In this document: positions 1-5,764 of the stretch, in pieces
Layout of the letters: the number at the start of each line of letters is the position of its first letter
Position numbering within the stretch: position 1 is the stretch's first letter
NCBI GenBank assembly: GCA_035547155.1
Contig: DASZVJ010000152.1
Span: 1 to 9,473, forward strand
DNA length: 9,473 nt
Source: CAZNMF01 sp035547155
GTDB lineage: Bacteria; Acidobacteriota; Vicinamibacteria; Vicinamibacterales; SCN-69-37
Reading direction: 5' to 3'
Made by a program: the position numbers and the translations under genes
The notes under the pieces: generated by a model
The model's input: only the letters and a program-made list of their open reading frames with translations
Told to the model about the DNA's origin: nothing
Database searches by the model: none

Positions 1-1274
1 CGGCCGAGATCGCCGGTGTGCAGCCAGCCGTCGCGAATGGCCTCGGCCGTGGCGTCAGCGCGATTGAAGTACTCGCGCATGACGATCGGTCCGCGAATCA
101 GAATTTCACCCGTGTCTTTGTCCGCCGCGTCATCGCCGGCAAGCGTGGGTTCGGGCGCGATGCGGACTTCGACGCCAGGTAATGGCTGCCCGACTGACGT
201 CGTGAACCGATCGCCAGGCCGCATGACCGTCGCCGCGCCGGACGTCTCCGTCAGGCCGTACCCGTTCAGCAGCGTGAGGCCGAGGCCGTAGAGATCGCGC
301 GCGATCGCAGGATCGAAGCGCGATCCGCCCGTGATCAGCATTCGCATCTTCGAGCCCAGCGCCTTGTGCACGCGGCCGAACACCCATCGTCCCGGATTGG
401 CACGGATGGTGTCGCGCAGCACGGCGTTGGTGCGCACGATGCCCGTGAACAGCGCGCGCACGACGCGCCCGCGCCGCGCGAACTCGCCGACGACGCGCTG
501 ATGGATGAGGTAGAAGAACTGGGGGACGCACGCGAAGATCGTGATGCCGCGTGCGTCGAGCGCCTCGACGAGCGAGGCGGAGTTGATCGATTCGAGAAAG
601 ACGACGCGCGCGCCGGCCGAGAGCGGCAGCAGCAAATTGGCCATCTGCGCGAGCGCGTGGAACAGCGGCAGCACGCCAAGCACCGCGTCGTCTTCCGTGA
701 CGTGGATGACGCCGAGCGCGGCGACGCGCTCCGCTTCGAGATTGCCGTGCGTGAGCACGACGCCTTTCGGATCGGCGGTCGTGCCGGACGTGTAGAGAAT
801 CGCCGCGGCAGCGGCGTCGTCCATCGCGACGATCGGAGGGATGTTCGTCTCGCGCGTCGCGTCGCGCAATGTCAGCGGCGCGACGCAGATGGATCCGCCG
901 GCGAGTGTCGCGGCCTCGTGCGCGACGTCGCGCAGGCGATCCGACGTGAAGAGCACGCGCGCGCCGGCGTCGGCGAGAATCGTCGCGACCTGGTGGGGAG
1001 CATAGGCCGTGTCGAGCGGCACGGCGACGGCGCCGATGCGCAGGATGCCGAGATAGGCCGCGATCCACGACGCCTCGTTCGCCGCGAGGATCGCGACGCG
1101 ATCGCCCGATCGCACGTGGCCGGCCTCCAGGAGCCACGCGGCCATGCGTCCGCTCGACGTGAGCAGCTCGGCGTACGTCGTCGTGACCAGACCGTCGCGG
1201 CCCGACATCTCGATGGCGGGCCGTCCGGGAAATCGCGCGGCGGCGTGTGCGATCCGCTCGCAGAAGTTGGGCAT
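1..1274 (-). CDS. AMP-forming acyl-CoA synthetase/ligase (ANL superfamily), C-terminus outside window
   Basis: Predicted to activate a carboxylic acid, probably a fatty acid, with ATP to an acyl-AMP and then a CoA thioester in the cytoplasm. Read from an ATG at 1274, the frame stays open for 424 codons to the left edge, so the C-terminal subdomain with the catalytic Lys is missing. The ANL core motifs appear in order: the phosphate-binding loop YTSGTTADPKG (residues 161-171), followed by VVLTHGN; LPLFHALAQM further on; GYGLTE (338-343), which contacts the adenylate; and GWLHTGDLG at 416-424 at the window edge. The loop has Ala where most members have Gly (SGTTG). No Shine-Dalgarno precedes the ATG, but it is the first ATG in a frame that stays open upstream, and the protein starts as family members do (MPNFCERIAHAAARFPGRPA). 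It is divergent from the peroxiredoxin operon. The family is certain; the substrate (long-chain, medium-chain or aryl acid) cannot be decided here. Confidence 0.93.
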   Translation of the reverse strand, partial: MPNFCERIAHAAARFPGRPAIEMSGRDGLVTTTYAELLTSSGRMAAWLLEAGHVRSGDRVAILAANEASWIAAYLGILRIGAVAVPLDTAYAPHQVATILADAGARVLFTSDRLRDVAHEAATLAGGSICVAPLTLRDATRETNIPPIVAMDDAAAAAILYTSGTTADPKGVVLTHGNLEAERVAALGVIHVTEDDAVLGVLPLFHALAQMANLLLPLSAGARVVFLESINSASLVEALDARGITIFACVPQFFYLIHQRVVGEFARRGRVVRALFTGIVRTNAVLRDTIRANPGRWVFGRVHKALGSKMRMLITGGSRFDPAIARDLYGLGLTLLNGYGLTETSGAATVMRPGDRFTTSVGQPLPGVEVRIAPEPTLAGDDAADKDTGEILIRGPIVMREYFNRADATAEAIRDGWLHTGDLG

Positions 1275-1310
1275 CGGGGCCGGTGCGCGGCGTCGTGGTC
1301 GCGCGGCGGC

Positions 1311-1319
1311 TGATAGAAT
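1311..1319 (+). promoter_or_regulatory. Extended -10 promoter candidate for the peroxiredoxin operon
   Basis: TGATAGAAT combines an extended -10 TG with TAGAAT (five of six matches to TATAAT). It lies 37 bases before the peroxiredoxin ATG, giving a leader of about 30 bases. No good -35 box is seen 17 bases upstream, as is usual for extended -10 promoters. A six-base inverted repeat, CGGTGC (1281-1286) and GCACCG (1329-1334), flanks it and might be a regulator site. This is motif matching only. Confidence 0.45.
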
Positions 1320-1356
1320 AACGGACCGGCACCGATCATCTGGAGGAGTCTTCGTG

Positions 1357-1887
1357 ATGTCGAAACTACTGCTCGTCTCCGCGCTCTGTCTCGGGATTGC
1401 CGGCACGGCGGCCGCCCAGACCCCCGCGGAATTGAAAGTGGGCGATCCGGCGCCGGCGTTCTCGCTGCCGGGCACCGATGGCAAGACGCACACGCTCGCC
1501 GACTACAAGGGCAAGGAAGTCGTGCTCGCGTGGTATCCCGCCGCGTTCACCGGCGGCTGCACGGCGGAGTGCCGGTCGATTCGCGACGCGTCGAACACGA
1601 TCTCGAAGTACGACGTCGCGTACTTCATGGCCAGCGTCGACACGCCGGAGAAGAACAAGGCGTTCGCCGAGCAGGAGCAGGCGAACTTCCCGATGCTGTC
1701 CGATCCCGATCGCAAGGTCGCAGGGGAGTACGGCGTCCTGACGAATCCGACGGGCGTGGCAAAGCGCTGGACGTTTTTCATCGGTCCGGACGGCAAGATT
1801 CAGCACATCGAGACCGTCGGCCACACGGCGGACGCCGGCACGTTCCTGTCGACGAAGCTGGCCGAGCTCAAGGTGAAGCAGAAGTAG
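1357..1887 (+). CDS. Exported peroxiredoxin, PrxQ/BCP-like (AhpC/TSA family)
   Basis: Thiol peroxidase expected to reduce hydrogen peroxide and organic hydroperoxides outside the cytoplasm. The 176-residue protein starts at an ATG with a strong GGAGGAG ribosome site at 1342-1348; an in-frame GTG sits one codon upstream. Residues 1-20 look like a Sec signal peptide (MSKLLL, a hydrophobic core, then a TAAA/Q cleavage site). The mature part begins with the family's 'LKVGDPAPAFSLPGTDGKTHTL'-type opening in pieces: VGDPAPAFSLPG (28-39), then DGKTHTLADYKGK. The peroxidatic motif PxxxTxxC is P61-T65-C68, and a second Cys at 72 (C-T-A-E-C) is the likely resolving Cys, one residue closer than in E. 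coli BCP. R137 in KRWTFFIG fits the conserved active-site Arg. It is first in an operon, its stop sharing one base with the pdxH start. The family is clear; the exact subfamily less so. Confidence 0.93.
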   Translation: MSKLLLVSALCLGIAGTAAAQTPAELKVGDPAPAFSLPGTDGKTHTLADYKGKEVVLAWYPAAFTGGCTAECRSIRDASNTISKYDVAYFMASVDTPEKNKAFAEQEQANFPMLSDPDRKVAGEYGVLTNPTGVAKRWTFFIGPDGKIQHIETVGHTADAGTFLSTKLAELKVKQK

Positions 1888-2462
1888 TGACCGATCCGAT
1901 TGCGCGATACCAGGAATGGTTCGCGGAAGCCGCGGCGCGCGGTGGCCTGGATCCCAAGGCATCCTGCCTCTCGACGGTCGATGCGGATGGACGTCCGTCG
2001 AGCCGCATGGTGCTGATCCAGTACGTCGACGCCCGCGGCTTCGTCTTTTTCACGAATCTCGCCAGCCGCAAGGCGCGTGACCTCGCGTCGCGTCCGATCG
2101 CGGCGCTGTGCACGTACTGGCCGCAGATCGACCGGCAGATCCGCGTCGAAGGCGACGTCATCCGCGTGGACGACGCGGAGGCCGATCGGTATTTCGCGCG
2201 CCGGCCGCGCGAGAGCCAGATCGGCGCGTGGGCCTCGCAGCAGAGCGAGCGTCTCGCCGCGCGCGAGATCCTCGACACGCGCGTCTCCGAGCTGATCACG
2301 GAGTACGACGGACGCGATATTCCGCGGCCGCCGTTCTGGTCCGGCTATCTCATCGTGCCTCGCGCGATGGAGTTCTGGACGTCGGTGGCCGGCCGTCTGC
2401 ACCATCGCGAGCTGTTCGAGCGCAACGGCTCTGCGTGGCGATCGTCATTGCTCTATCCATGA
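1887..2462 (+). CDS. pdxH: Pyridoxamine 5'-phosphate oxidase
   Basis: FMN enzyme that oxidises pyridoxamine or pyridoxine 5'-phosphate with O2 to pyridoxal 5'-phosphate, the last step of vitamin B6 synthesis and salvage. The 191-residue protein is slightly shorter than E. coli PdxH. Family landmarks follow the expected order: SSRMVLIQY (38-46), FVFFTN..SRKARDLA (52-67), YWPQIDRQIRVEG (77-89, FMN-binding), RRPRESQIGAWASQQS (105-120), IPRPPFWSGY (145-154) and the C-terminal EFWTSVAGRLHHR (162-174), whose R170-L-H172 matches the substrate-binding R-L-H. The GTG start at 1887 overlaps the peroxiredoxin stop in TAGTG, so translation is probably coupled; an AAGGTG about 12 bases upstream is only a weak ribosome site. 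An alternative start at Met41 would remove FMN-binding residues and is rejected. Confidence 0.95.
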   Translation: MTDPIARYQEWFAEAAARGGLDPKASCLSTVDADGRPSSRMVLIQYVDARGFVFFTNLASRKARDLASRPIAALCTYWPQIDRQIRVEGDVIRVDDAEADRYFARRPRESQIGAWASQQSERLAAREILDTRVSELITEYDGRDIPRPPFWSGYLIVPRAMEFWTSVAGRLHHRELFERNGSAWRSSLLYP

Positions 2463-3370
2463 CCCGCGATTCCTCGTCCGTTCCCATCGAGCCTGAAGAC
2501 GCGGCGAGCCGTCCGGTCGGCGACGTCGAAGGTCTGCCGAATCCCGCCGGCAAGTCGCCGGTGATCGGCAAAGGTCCGGGATCGGACACCGACGTTCCCG
2601 CACCGCCTGGCCAATCCGATCGCGTGCTGCTCGCGGGACCGAACTCGCGCGTGCAGGAATTCGTCATGCTCGCGCGCGCGATGCGCGACTTCCTCCGCGG
2701 CTTCCGCGTCCTGCACTTCGTCGGTCCGTGCGTGACCGTCTTCGGATCGGCGCGTTTTGGCGAGGCGCATCCGTACTACGCGATGGCGCGCGAGATCGGC
2801 CGCCGCGTCAGCAGCATGGGCTTCACCGTGATGACCGGCGGCGGGCCTGGATTGATGGAAGGCGCGAATCGCGGCGCGCGCGACGTCGGCGGACGCTCCG
2901 TCGGCTGCAACATCGAGCTGCCGCACGAGCAGGGCGCGAATCCGTATCTGGATCGCTGGATCACCTGCCACTACTTCTTCGTGCGTAAGGTGCTGCTGTT
3001 CAAGTACTCGTACGCGTTCATCGCGCTGCCCGGCGGCCTCGGCACGCTCGACGAGTTGTGCGAGGCGTTGACGCTGATTCAAACCGGCAAGATCCGCATG
3101 TTCCCCGTCGTCCTGATCGGCACGACGTACTGGCAGCCGTACGTCGCGCTGCTGCGCGCGATGATCGCGCAGGGCGCGGTGAGCGCCGGCGATCTCGATC
3201 TGCTGCTCGTGACCGACGATCTCGACGAGGCCATGCGGCATCTCGAGACCAACGCGATCGCGGCCTTCGGCCTGAAGCGCGTGCCGTGGCGCGCGCCGCG
3301 GTGGTGGCTCGGCGAGCGCGGCCTCGGCACGAGCAAGCCGCAAGGGCCGTGGGTCAATACGGCGAAGTAG
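2459..3370 (+). CDS. LOG family protein (TIGR00730, Rossmann-fold, 'lysine decarboxylase-like')
   Basis: Member of the family that includes cytokinin-activating LOG phosphoribohydrolases and nucleotide (for example AMP) nucleosidases; most bacterial members have no proven substrate. The 303-residue protein has the diagnostic motifs: FGSAR (95-99), MTGGGPGLMEGANRGA (125-140), FFVRKVLL with R176 and K177, and the catalytic PGGLGTLDELCE (191-202). Despite the old database name it is not a decarboxylase. It is longer than typical 180-220-residue members because of a Pro/Gly/Asp/Ser-rich, probably disordered N-terminus (residues 1 to about 60) and a Trp/Arg-rich tail (VPWRAPRWWLGERG). The ATG overlaps the pdxH stop as ATGA, so it is probably translated by coupling; it is the last gene of the operon. 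The family is certain; the biochemical role is open. Confidence 0.92.
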   Translation: MTRDSSSVPIEPEDAASRPVGDVEGLPNPAGKSPVIGKGPGSDTDVPAPPGQSDRVLLAGPNSRVQEFVMLARAMRDFLRGFRVLHFVGPCVTVFGSARFGEAHPYYAMAREIGRRVSSMGFTVMTGGGPGLMEGANRGARDVGGRSVGCNIELPHEQGANPYLDRWITCHYFFVRKVLLFKYSYAFIALPGGLGTLDELCEALTLIQTGKIRMFPVVLIGTTYWQPYVALLRAMIAQGAVSAGDLDLLLVTDDLDEAMRHLETNAIAAFGLKRVPWRAPRWWLGERGLGTSKPQGPWVNTAK

Positions 3371-3380
3371 CCAAGGCAAT

Positions 3381-3410
3381 TTCGAACTTCGAACTTTGAA
3401 CTTCGAACTT
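3381..3410 (+). repeat. TTCGAAC heptamer tandem array, copy 1
   Basis: Four head-to-tail 7-base units lie in the gap between two convergent genes: TTCGAAC at 3381-3387, 3388-3394 and 3402-3408, with a variant TTTGAAC at 3395-3401, then TT. Each unit holds the palindrome TTCGAA, so the array can pair with itself in RNA or DNA. A second array of the same heptamer lies at 5729-5755, also between convergent genes. Confidence 0.85.
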
Positions 3411-3412
3411 GA

Positions 3413-3432
3413 GGTGGCGTCTTCGACGCACC
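3413..3432. terminator. Candidate hairpin between convergent LOG and truA genes
   Basis: GGT + GCGTC (3413-3421, with G3416 bulged) can pair with GACGC + ACC (3425-3432) around a TTC loop. It lies directly after the heptamer array and before the truA stop, where a two-way transcription stop is expected. There is only a short T-run (3438-3440), so Rho-independent termination is uncertain. Confidence 0.35.
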
Positions 3433-3438
3433 AGGCGT

Positions 3439-4230
3439 TTACCTCGTCACGTTGGCGACCGTCGTCGCCGGCGCCAGCGGCCAGTCGTTCGGCGGCGCTT
3501 CATAGAACACACGCTCGAGAAAGAGCCCTGATGCCGGCGCGGTGAGCCGCGGCGGCAGATCGGACTCGCGCGTCAGCAGCGACGGCACGTCCGCCGGCGA
3601 GAGATTTCCGCGGCCGGCTTCGACGATCACGCCGGTCATCCGCCGGACCATCTTCCACAGAAAGTGCGAGCCGACGACGCGGACGAGCACGAGATCGCCC
3701 GCGGGTGCGACGACGATCTGGTTGACGAGCACCGTCGTCGACTTCTCGGATGGGTCGTCGTCGGCAAACGAGCGGAAGTCCGCGAAGCCGACGAGCGCGG
3801 CGGCTGCCTCGCGCATGCGATCGACGTCGAGCGGATCGCGCACCCACCAGACGAACGGCTTGGCGAAGGCGGTGCGGCGCCGCGCGACTTGATAGAGATA
3901 GCTGCGCGCGACGGCGCTGTGGCGCGCGTGGAAGCGCGCGGGCATGCGCTCGGCGTCGAGGACGTTGACGTCGTGCGGCAGCGCGTCGTTGACGCGCGAG
4001 ACGAGTGTCGCCGGCGGCAGCGGCGACGGCAGATCCACGTGCGCGATCTGTGCGAGCGCGTGGACGCCGGCGTCGGTCCGCCCGGATCCGTAGCTCTCGG
4101 GCCGCGCGACGCCGAGGCCCTCGCGCAGCGCGCGGTGCAGCTCGCCCTGCACGGTCCGCGCGTTCGTCTGAATCTGCCAGCCGCTGTAGCGCGTGCCGGC
4201 GTACTCGATCGTCAATTTGTATCTGGGCAT
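3439..4230 (-). CDS. truA: tRNA pseudouridine(38-40) synthase TruA
   Basis: Converts uridines 38, 39 and 40 in the anticodon arm of many tRNAs to pseudouridine. The 263-residue protein is of normal family length and begins MPRYKLTIEYAGTRYSGWQ, the usual TruA opening. The catalytic Asp is D53 in GSGRTDAGVHA (48-58). FHAR (100-103), Y111 in the RSYLYQV segment (58 residues after the Asp, the same spacing as E. coli D60/Y118), DFRSFA (151-156) and FLWKMVRRMTG (190-200) are all present. The frame stays open far upstream, but the family N-terminus fixes the start at the ATG at 4230. No Shine-Dalgarno is seen; the sequence just upstream is pyrimidine-rich (CTCTCTCATCTCTC). It is divergent from the ferredoxin gene and convergent with the LOG operon. 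Confidence 0.96.
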   Translation of the reverse strand: MPRYKLTIEYAGTRYSGWQIQTNARTVQGELHRALREGLGVARPESYGSGRTDAGVHALAQIAHVDLPSPLPPATLVSRVNDALPHDVNVLDAERMPARFHARHSAVARSYLYQVARRRTAFAKPFVWWVRDPLDVDRMREAAAALVGFADFRSFADDDPSEKSTTVLVNQIVVAPAGDLVLVRVVGSHFLWKMVRRMTGVIVEAGRGNLSPADVPSLLTRESDLPPRLTAPASGLFLERVFYEAPPNDWPLAPATTVANVTR

Positions 4231-4284
4231 GAGAGATGAGAGAGTTAGAAGCCGAAGCCGTGCCTCGATTGTCAGACTTCTATC
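4231..4284. promoter_or_regulatory. Short divergent intergenic region, truA / ferredoxin
   Basis: Only 54 bases separate the two divergent start codons, so any promoters must overlap here. CTGACA on the minus strand (4275-4270) resembles a -35 box pointing to truA, and TTGTCA (4269-4274) resembles one pointing the other way, but neither has a convincing -10 at normal spacing. Neither gene has a Shine-Dalgarno. Simple direct repeats (GAGAGATGAGAGAG and two GAAGCC units) are present. Confidence 0.3.
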
Positions 4285-4647
4285 ATGGGCAAGGATCGCA
4301 GCACGCCTGAAGCCGCCGCGGCGTCGTTCGGCGTCGGCCATATCGAGCGGCACATGTTTCTGTGCGCCGGACCGGACTGCACGTCCGAGAAGGACGGCGA
4401 AGAGACGTGGGATTATCTCAAACGCCGCTTGAAGGATCTGAACCTGACCGGCCCGAAGGGGCCGATTTACCGCACGCGCTGCAAGTGCCTGCGGATCTGC
4501 ACGGACGGGCCGATCGCGCTGGTCTATCCGGAAGGCGCGTGGTATCGCGACGTGACGCCGGCCAACGCCGAGCGCATCATTCAGGAGCATCTCATCGACG
4601 GTCGCATCGTCGAGGACATCTGCTTCGCGCGCAACCCGGTGCCTTGA
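4285..4647 (+). CDS. Thioredoxin-like [2Fe-2S] ferredoxin (COG3411 type)
   Basis: Small soluble electron carrier of 120 residues with the thioredoxin-like [2Fe-2S] fold. C27 and C32 (FLCAGPDC) with C68 and C72 (KCLRICTDGP) are the likely four cluster ligands. The run GPIALVYPEGAWY followed by VTPANAERIIQEHL is typical of this family. C66 and C113 are extra cysteines. The start is the ATG at 4285 with no clear ribosome site; the next in-frame ATG (residue 24) would leave only two residues before the first ligand region and is less likely. It sits 36 bases before the radical SAM gene on the same strand, so the two are probably one operon, and the ferredoxin could supply electrons to the radical SAM enzyme. 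That partnership is inferred from context. The family call is strong. Confidence 0.9.
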   Translation: MGKDRSTPEAAAASFGVGHIERHMFLCAGPDCTSEKDGEETWDYLKRRLKDLNLTGPKGPIYRTRCKCLRICTDGPIALVYPEGAWYRDVTPANAERIIQEHLIDGRIVEDICFARNPVP

Positions 4648-4683
4648 TCCGGGTGGCGCGTTTTTTCGGGAGACGGAAACGGC

Positions 4684-5706
4684 ATGGAATACGGAGCGGT
4701 CGTCAAAGCGTGGGGACTCATTCTCGGCGGCTATCAGCCGAACCTTTCGGTCGAAATCACACGCGAGTGTCCGCTGCGCTGCCCGGGGTGCTACGCCTAT
4801 GGTGACGAGCACCTCGGCGGCGACGTCGTCCTGCGCCAGTTGGCGGACTACAAAGGGCAGGAGCTGATCGACGGCGTCCTTGCGCTCGTGAAGCAGCACA
4901 AGCCGCTGCACCTGTCGATCGTCGGCGGCGAGCCGCTCGTGCGCTTCCGCGAGCTCGAGACGCTGCTGCCGATGCTGACGGGCATGGGCATCCACACGCA
5001 GGTCGTGACGAGCGCCGTGCGGCCGATCCCCGAGTCGTGGGCGAACATGGACAAGTTGCAGGTGTGCGTGTCGATCGACGGCCTGCAGCCCGAGCACGAC
5101 GTCCGCCGCACGCCGGCGACCTACGATCGCATCCTCAAGCACATCAAGGGACAGCACGTCACGGTGCACTGCACGATCACGCGTCAGCAGACGCGGCCCG
5201 GCTACATCACGGAGTTCACCGAGTTCTGGACGCGCGTGCCGGACGTCAAGCGCATCTGGTTCAGTCTCTACACGCCGCAGAAGGGCGAGCAGTCGGCCGA
5301 GATGCTGACGATGGAGGATCGGCAGCGTGCGGTGAAGGAGATCAGCGCGCTCTACCTGCGCGAGCCGAAGCTGCACGACATGCGGCCGACGGTCGTGGCC
5401 GGCTACCTGCGGCCGCCGCAGAATCCGGACGAGTGCATCTTCGCGAAGACGACGACGTGCGTGTCGTCGGACTTCAAGCATCCGATCGTGCCGTGCCAGT
5501 ACGGCGGCACTCCGGACTGCACGCAGTGCGGCTGCATGGCGTCAGTCGGCCTCGACGCGCTCGGTCGCCACAAGCTCGGCGGCGTGATTCCGGTCGGCGC
5601 GATCTTCCGCGGATCGCTGAAGGTCGGCGCGGCGGTTCGCGCACTGCGCGGCGGCGGCCACGGCCCGTCGAACAGCGTGCCGGTCGCGGCACGCGCGACG
5701 GAGTAG
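4684..5706 (+). CDS. Radical SAM protein with Cys-rich (SPASM/Twitch-like) C-terminus
   Basis: Member of the radical SAM superfamily, which uses a [4Fe-4S] cluster to cleave S-adenosylmethionine and start radical chemistry. The 340-residue protein has the CxxxCxxC motif as C29-C33-C36 (ECPLRCPGCYAYGD), the GGEP SAM-binding motif at 81-84 (SIVGGEPLVRF), and the barrel strand motif VCVSIDGLQPEHD (127-139). The C-terminal part has C251, C259, C271, C279, C282 and C284 (…CTQCGC), suggesting at least one auxiliary Fe-S cluster, though the spacing is not a textbook SPASM pattern. The start ATG follows GGGAGA at 4668-4673. It is the second gene after the [2Fe-2S] ferredoxin. The C-terminus ends in a Gly/Arg/Ala-rich tail. 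The substrate is not recognisable; no precursor peptide gene or maturation partner is adjacent, so a RiPP role is unsupported. Confidence 0.9.
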   Translation: MEYGAVVKAWGLILGGYQPNLSVEITRECPLRCPGCYAYGDEHLGGDVVLRQLADYKGQELIDGVLALVKQHKPLHLSIVGGEPLVRFRELETLLPMLTGMGIHTQVVTSAVRPIPESWANMDKLQVCVSIDGLQPEHDVRRTPATYDRILKHIKGQHVTVHCTITRQQTRPGYITEFTEFWTRVPDVKRIWFSLYTPQKGEQSAEMLTMEDRQRAVKEISALYLREPKLHDMRPTVVAGYLRPPQNPDECIFAKTTTCVSSDFKHPIVPCQYGGTPDCTQCGCMASVGLDALGRHKLGGVIPVGAIFRGSLKVGAAVRALRGGGHGPSNSVPVAARATE

Positions 5707-5718
5707 GGCGGGGCCGGG

Positions 5719-5764
5719 AAAAGCTACGTCCTAACTTCGAACTTCGAACTTCGAAAAAAGCTAC
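5719..5764 (+). repeat. 9-base direct repeats flanking the second heptamer array
   Basis: AAAAGCTAC occurs at 5719-5727 and again at 5756-5764, exactly bracketing the array between them. The second copy contains the ankyrin gene's stop codon. The arrangement resembles a target-site duplication around a very short insert or the product of a slippage duplication, but chance cannot be excluded. The first array at 3381 has no such flanks. Confidence 0.55.
5729..5755 (+). repeat. TTCGAAC heptamer tandem array, copy 2
   Basis: Three heptamer units (TTCGAAC at 5736-5742 and 5743-5749, then TTCGAA at 5750-5755) follow a degenerate unit TCCTAAC (5729-5735). As with copy 1, the array lies between the 3' ends of two convergent genes (radical SAM on plus, ankyrin on minus). 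The outer TTCGAA units can pair as a 6-bp stem. A run of A follows on the plus strand. Confidence 0.85.

Noticed and set aside
366..1313. Long open frames on both strands over the acyl-CoA synthetase
   Set aside because: Low-complexity Arg/Ala shadows; the frame starting at 1274 on the minus strand holds all ANL motifs.
3381..3410. CRISPR array
   Set aside because: The repeats are 7-base tandem units without spacers and no cas gene is present.
4661..4666. T-run after the ferredoxin gene as a terminator
   Set aside because: No stable stem precedes it, and the radical SAM ribosome site follows at once, so read-through is more likely.
4231..5481. Long upstream extension of the truA frame across the ferredoxin and radical SAM genes
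   Set aside because: TruA homology begins at MPRYKL (4230), and the upstream part is antisense to two well-supported genes.
4684..5706. Radical SAM gene as a RiPP maturase or hopanoid HpnH
   Set aside because: No precursor peptide or biosynthetic partner is nearby, and the sequence around the CxxxCxxC motif does not resemble HpnH.
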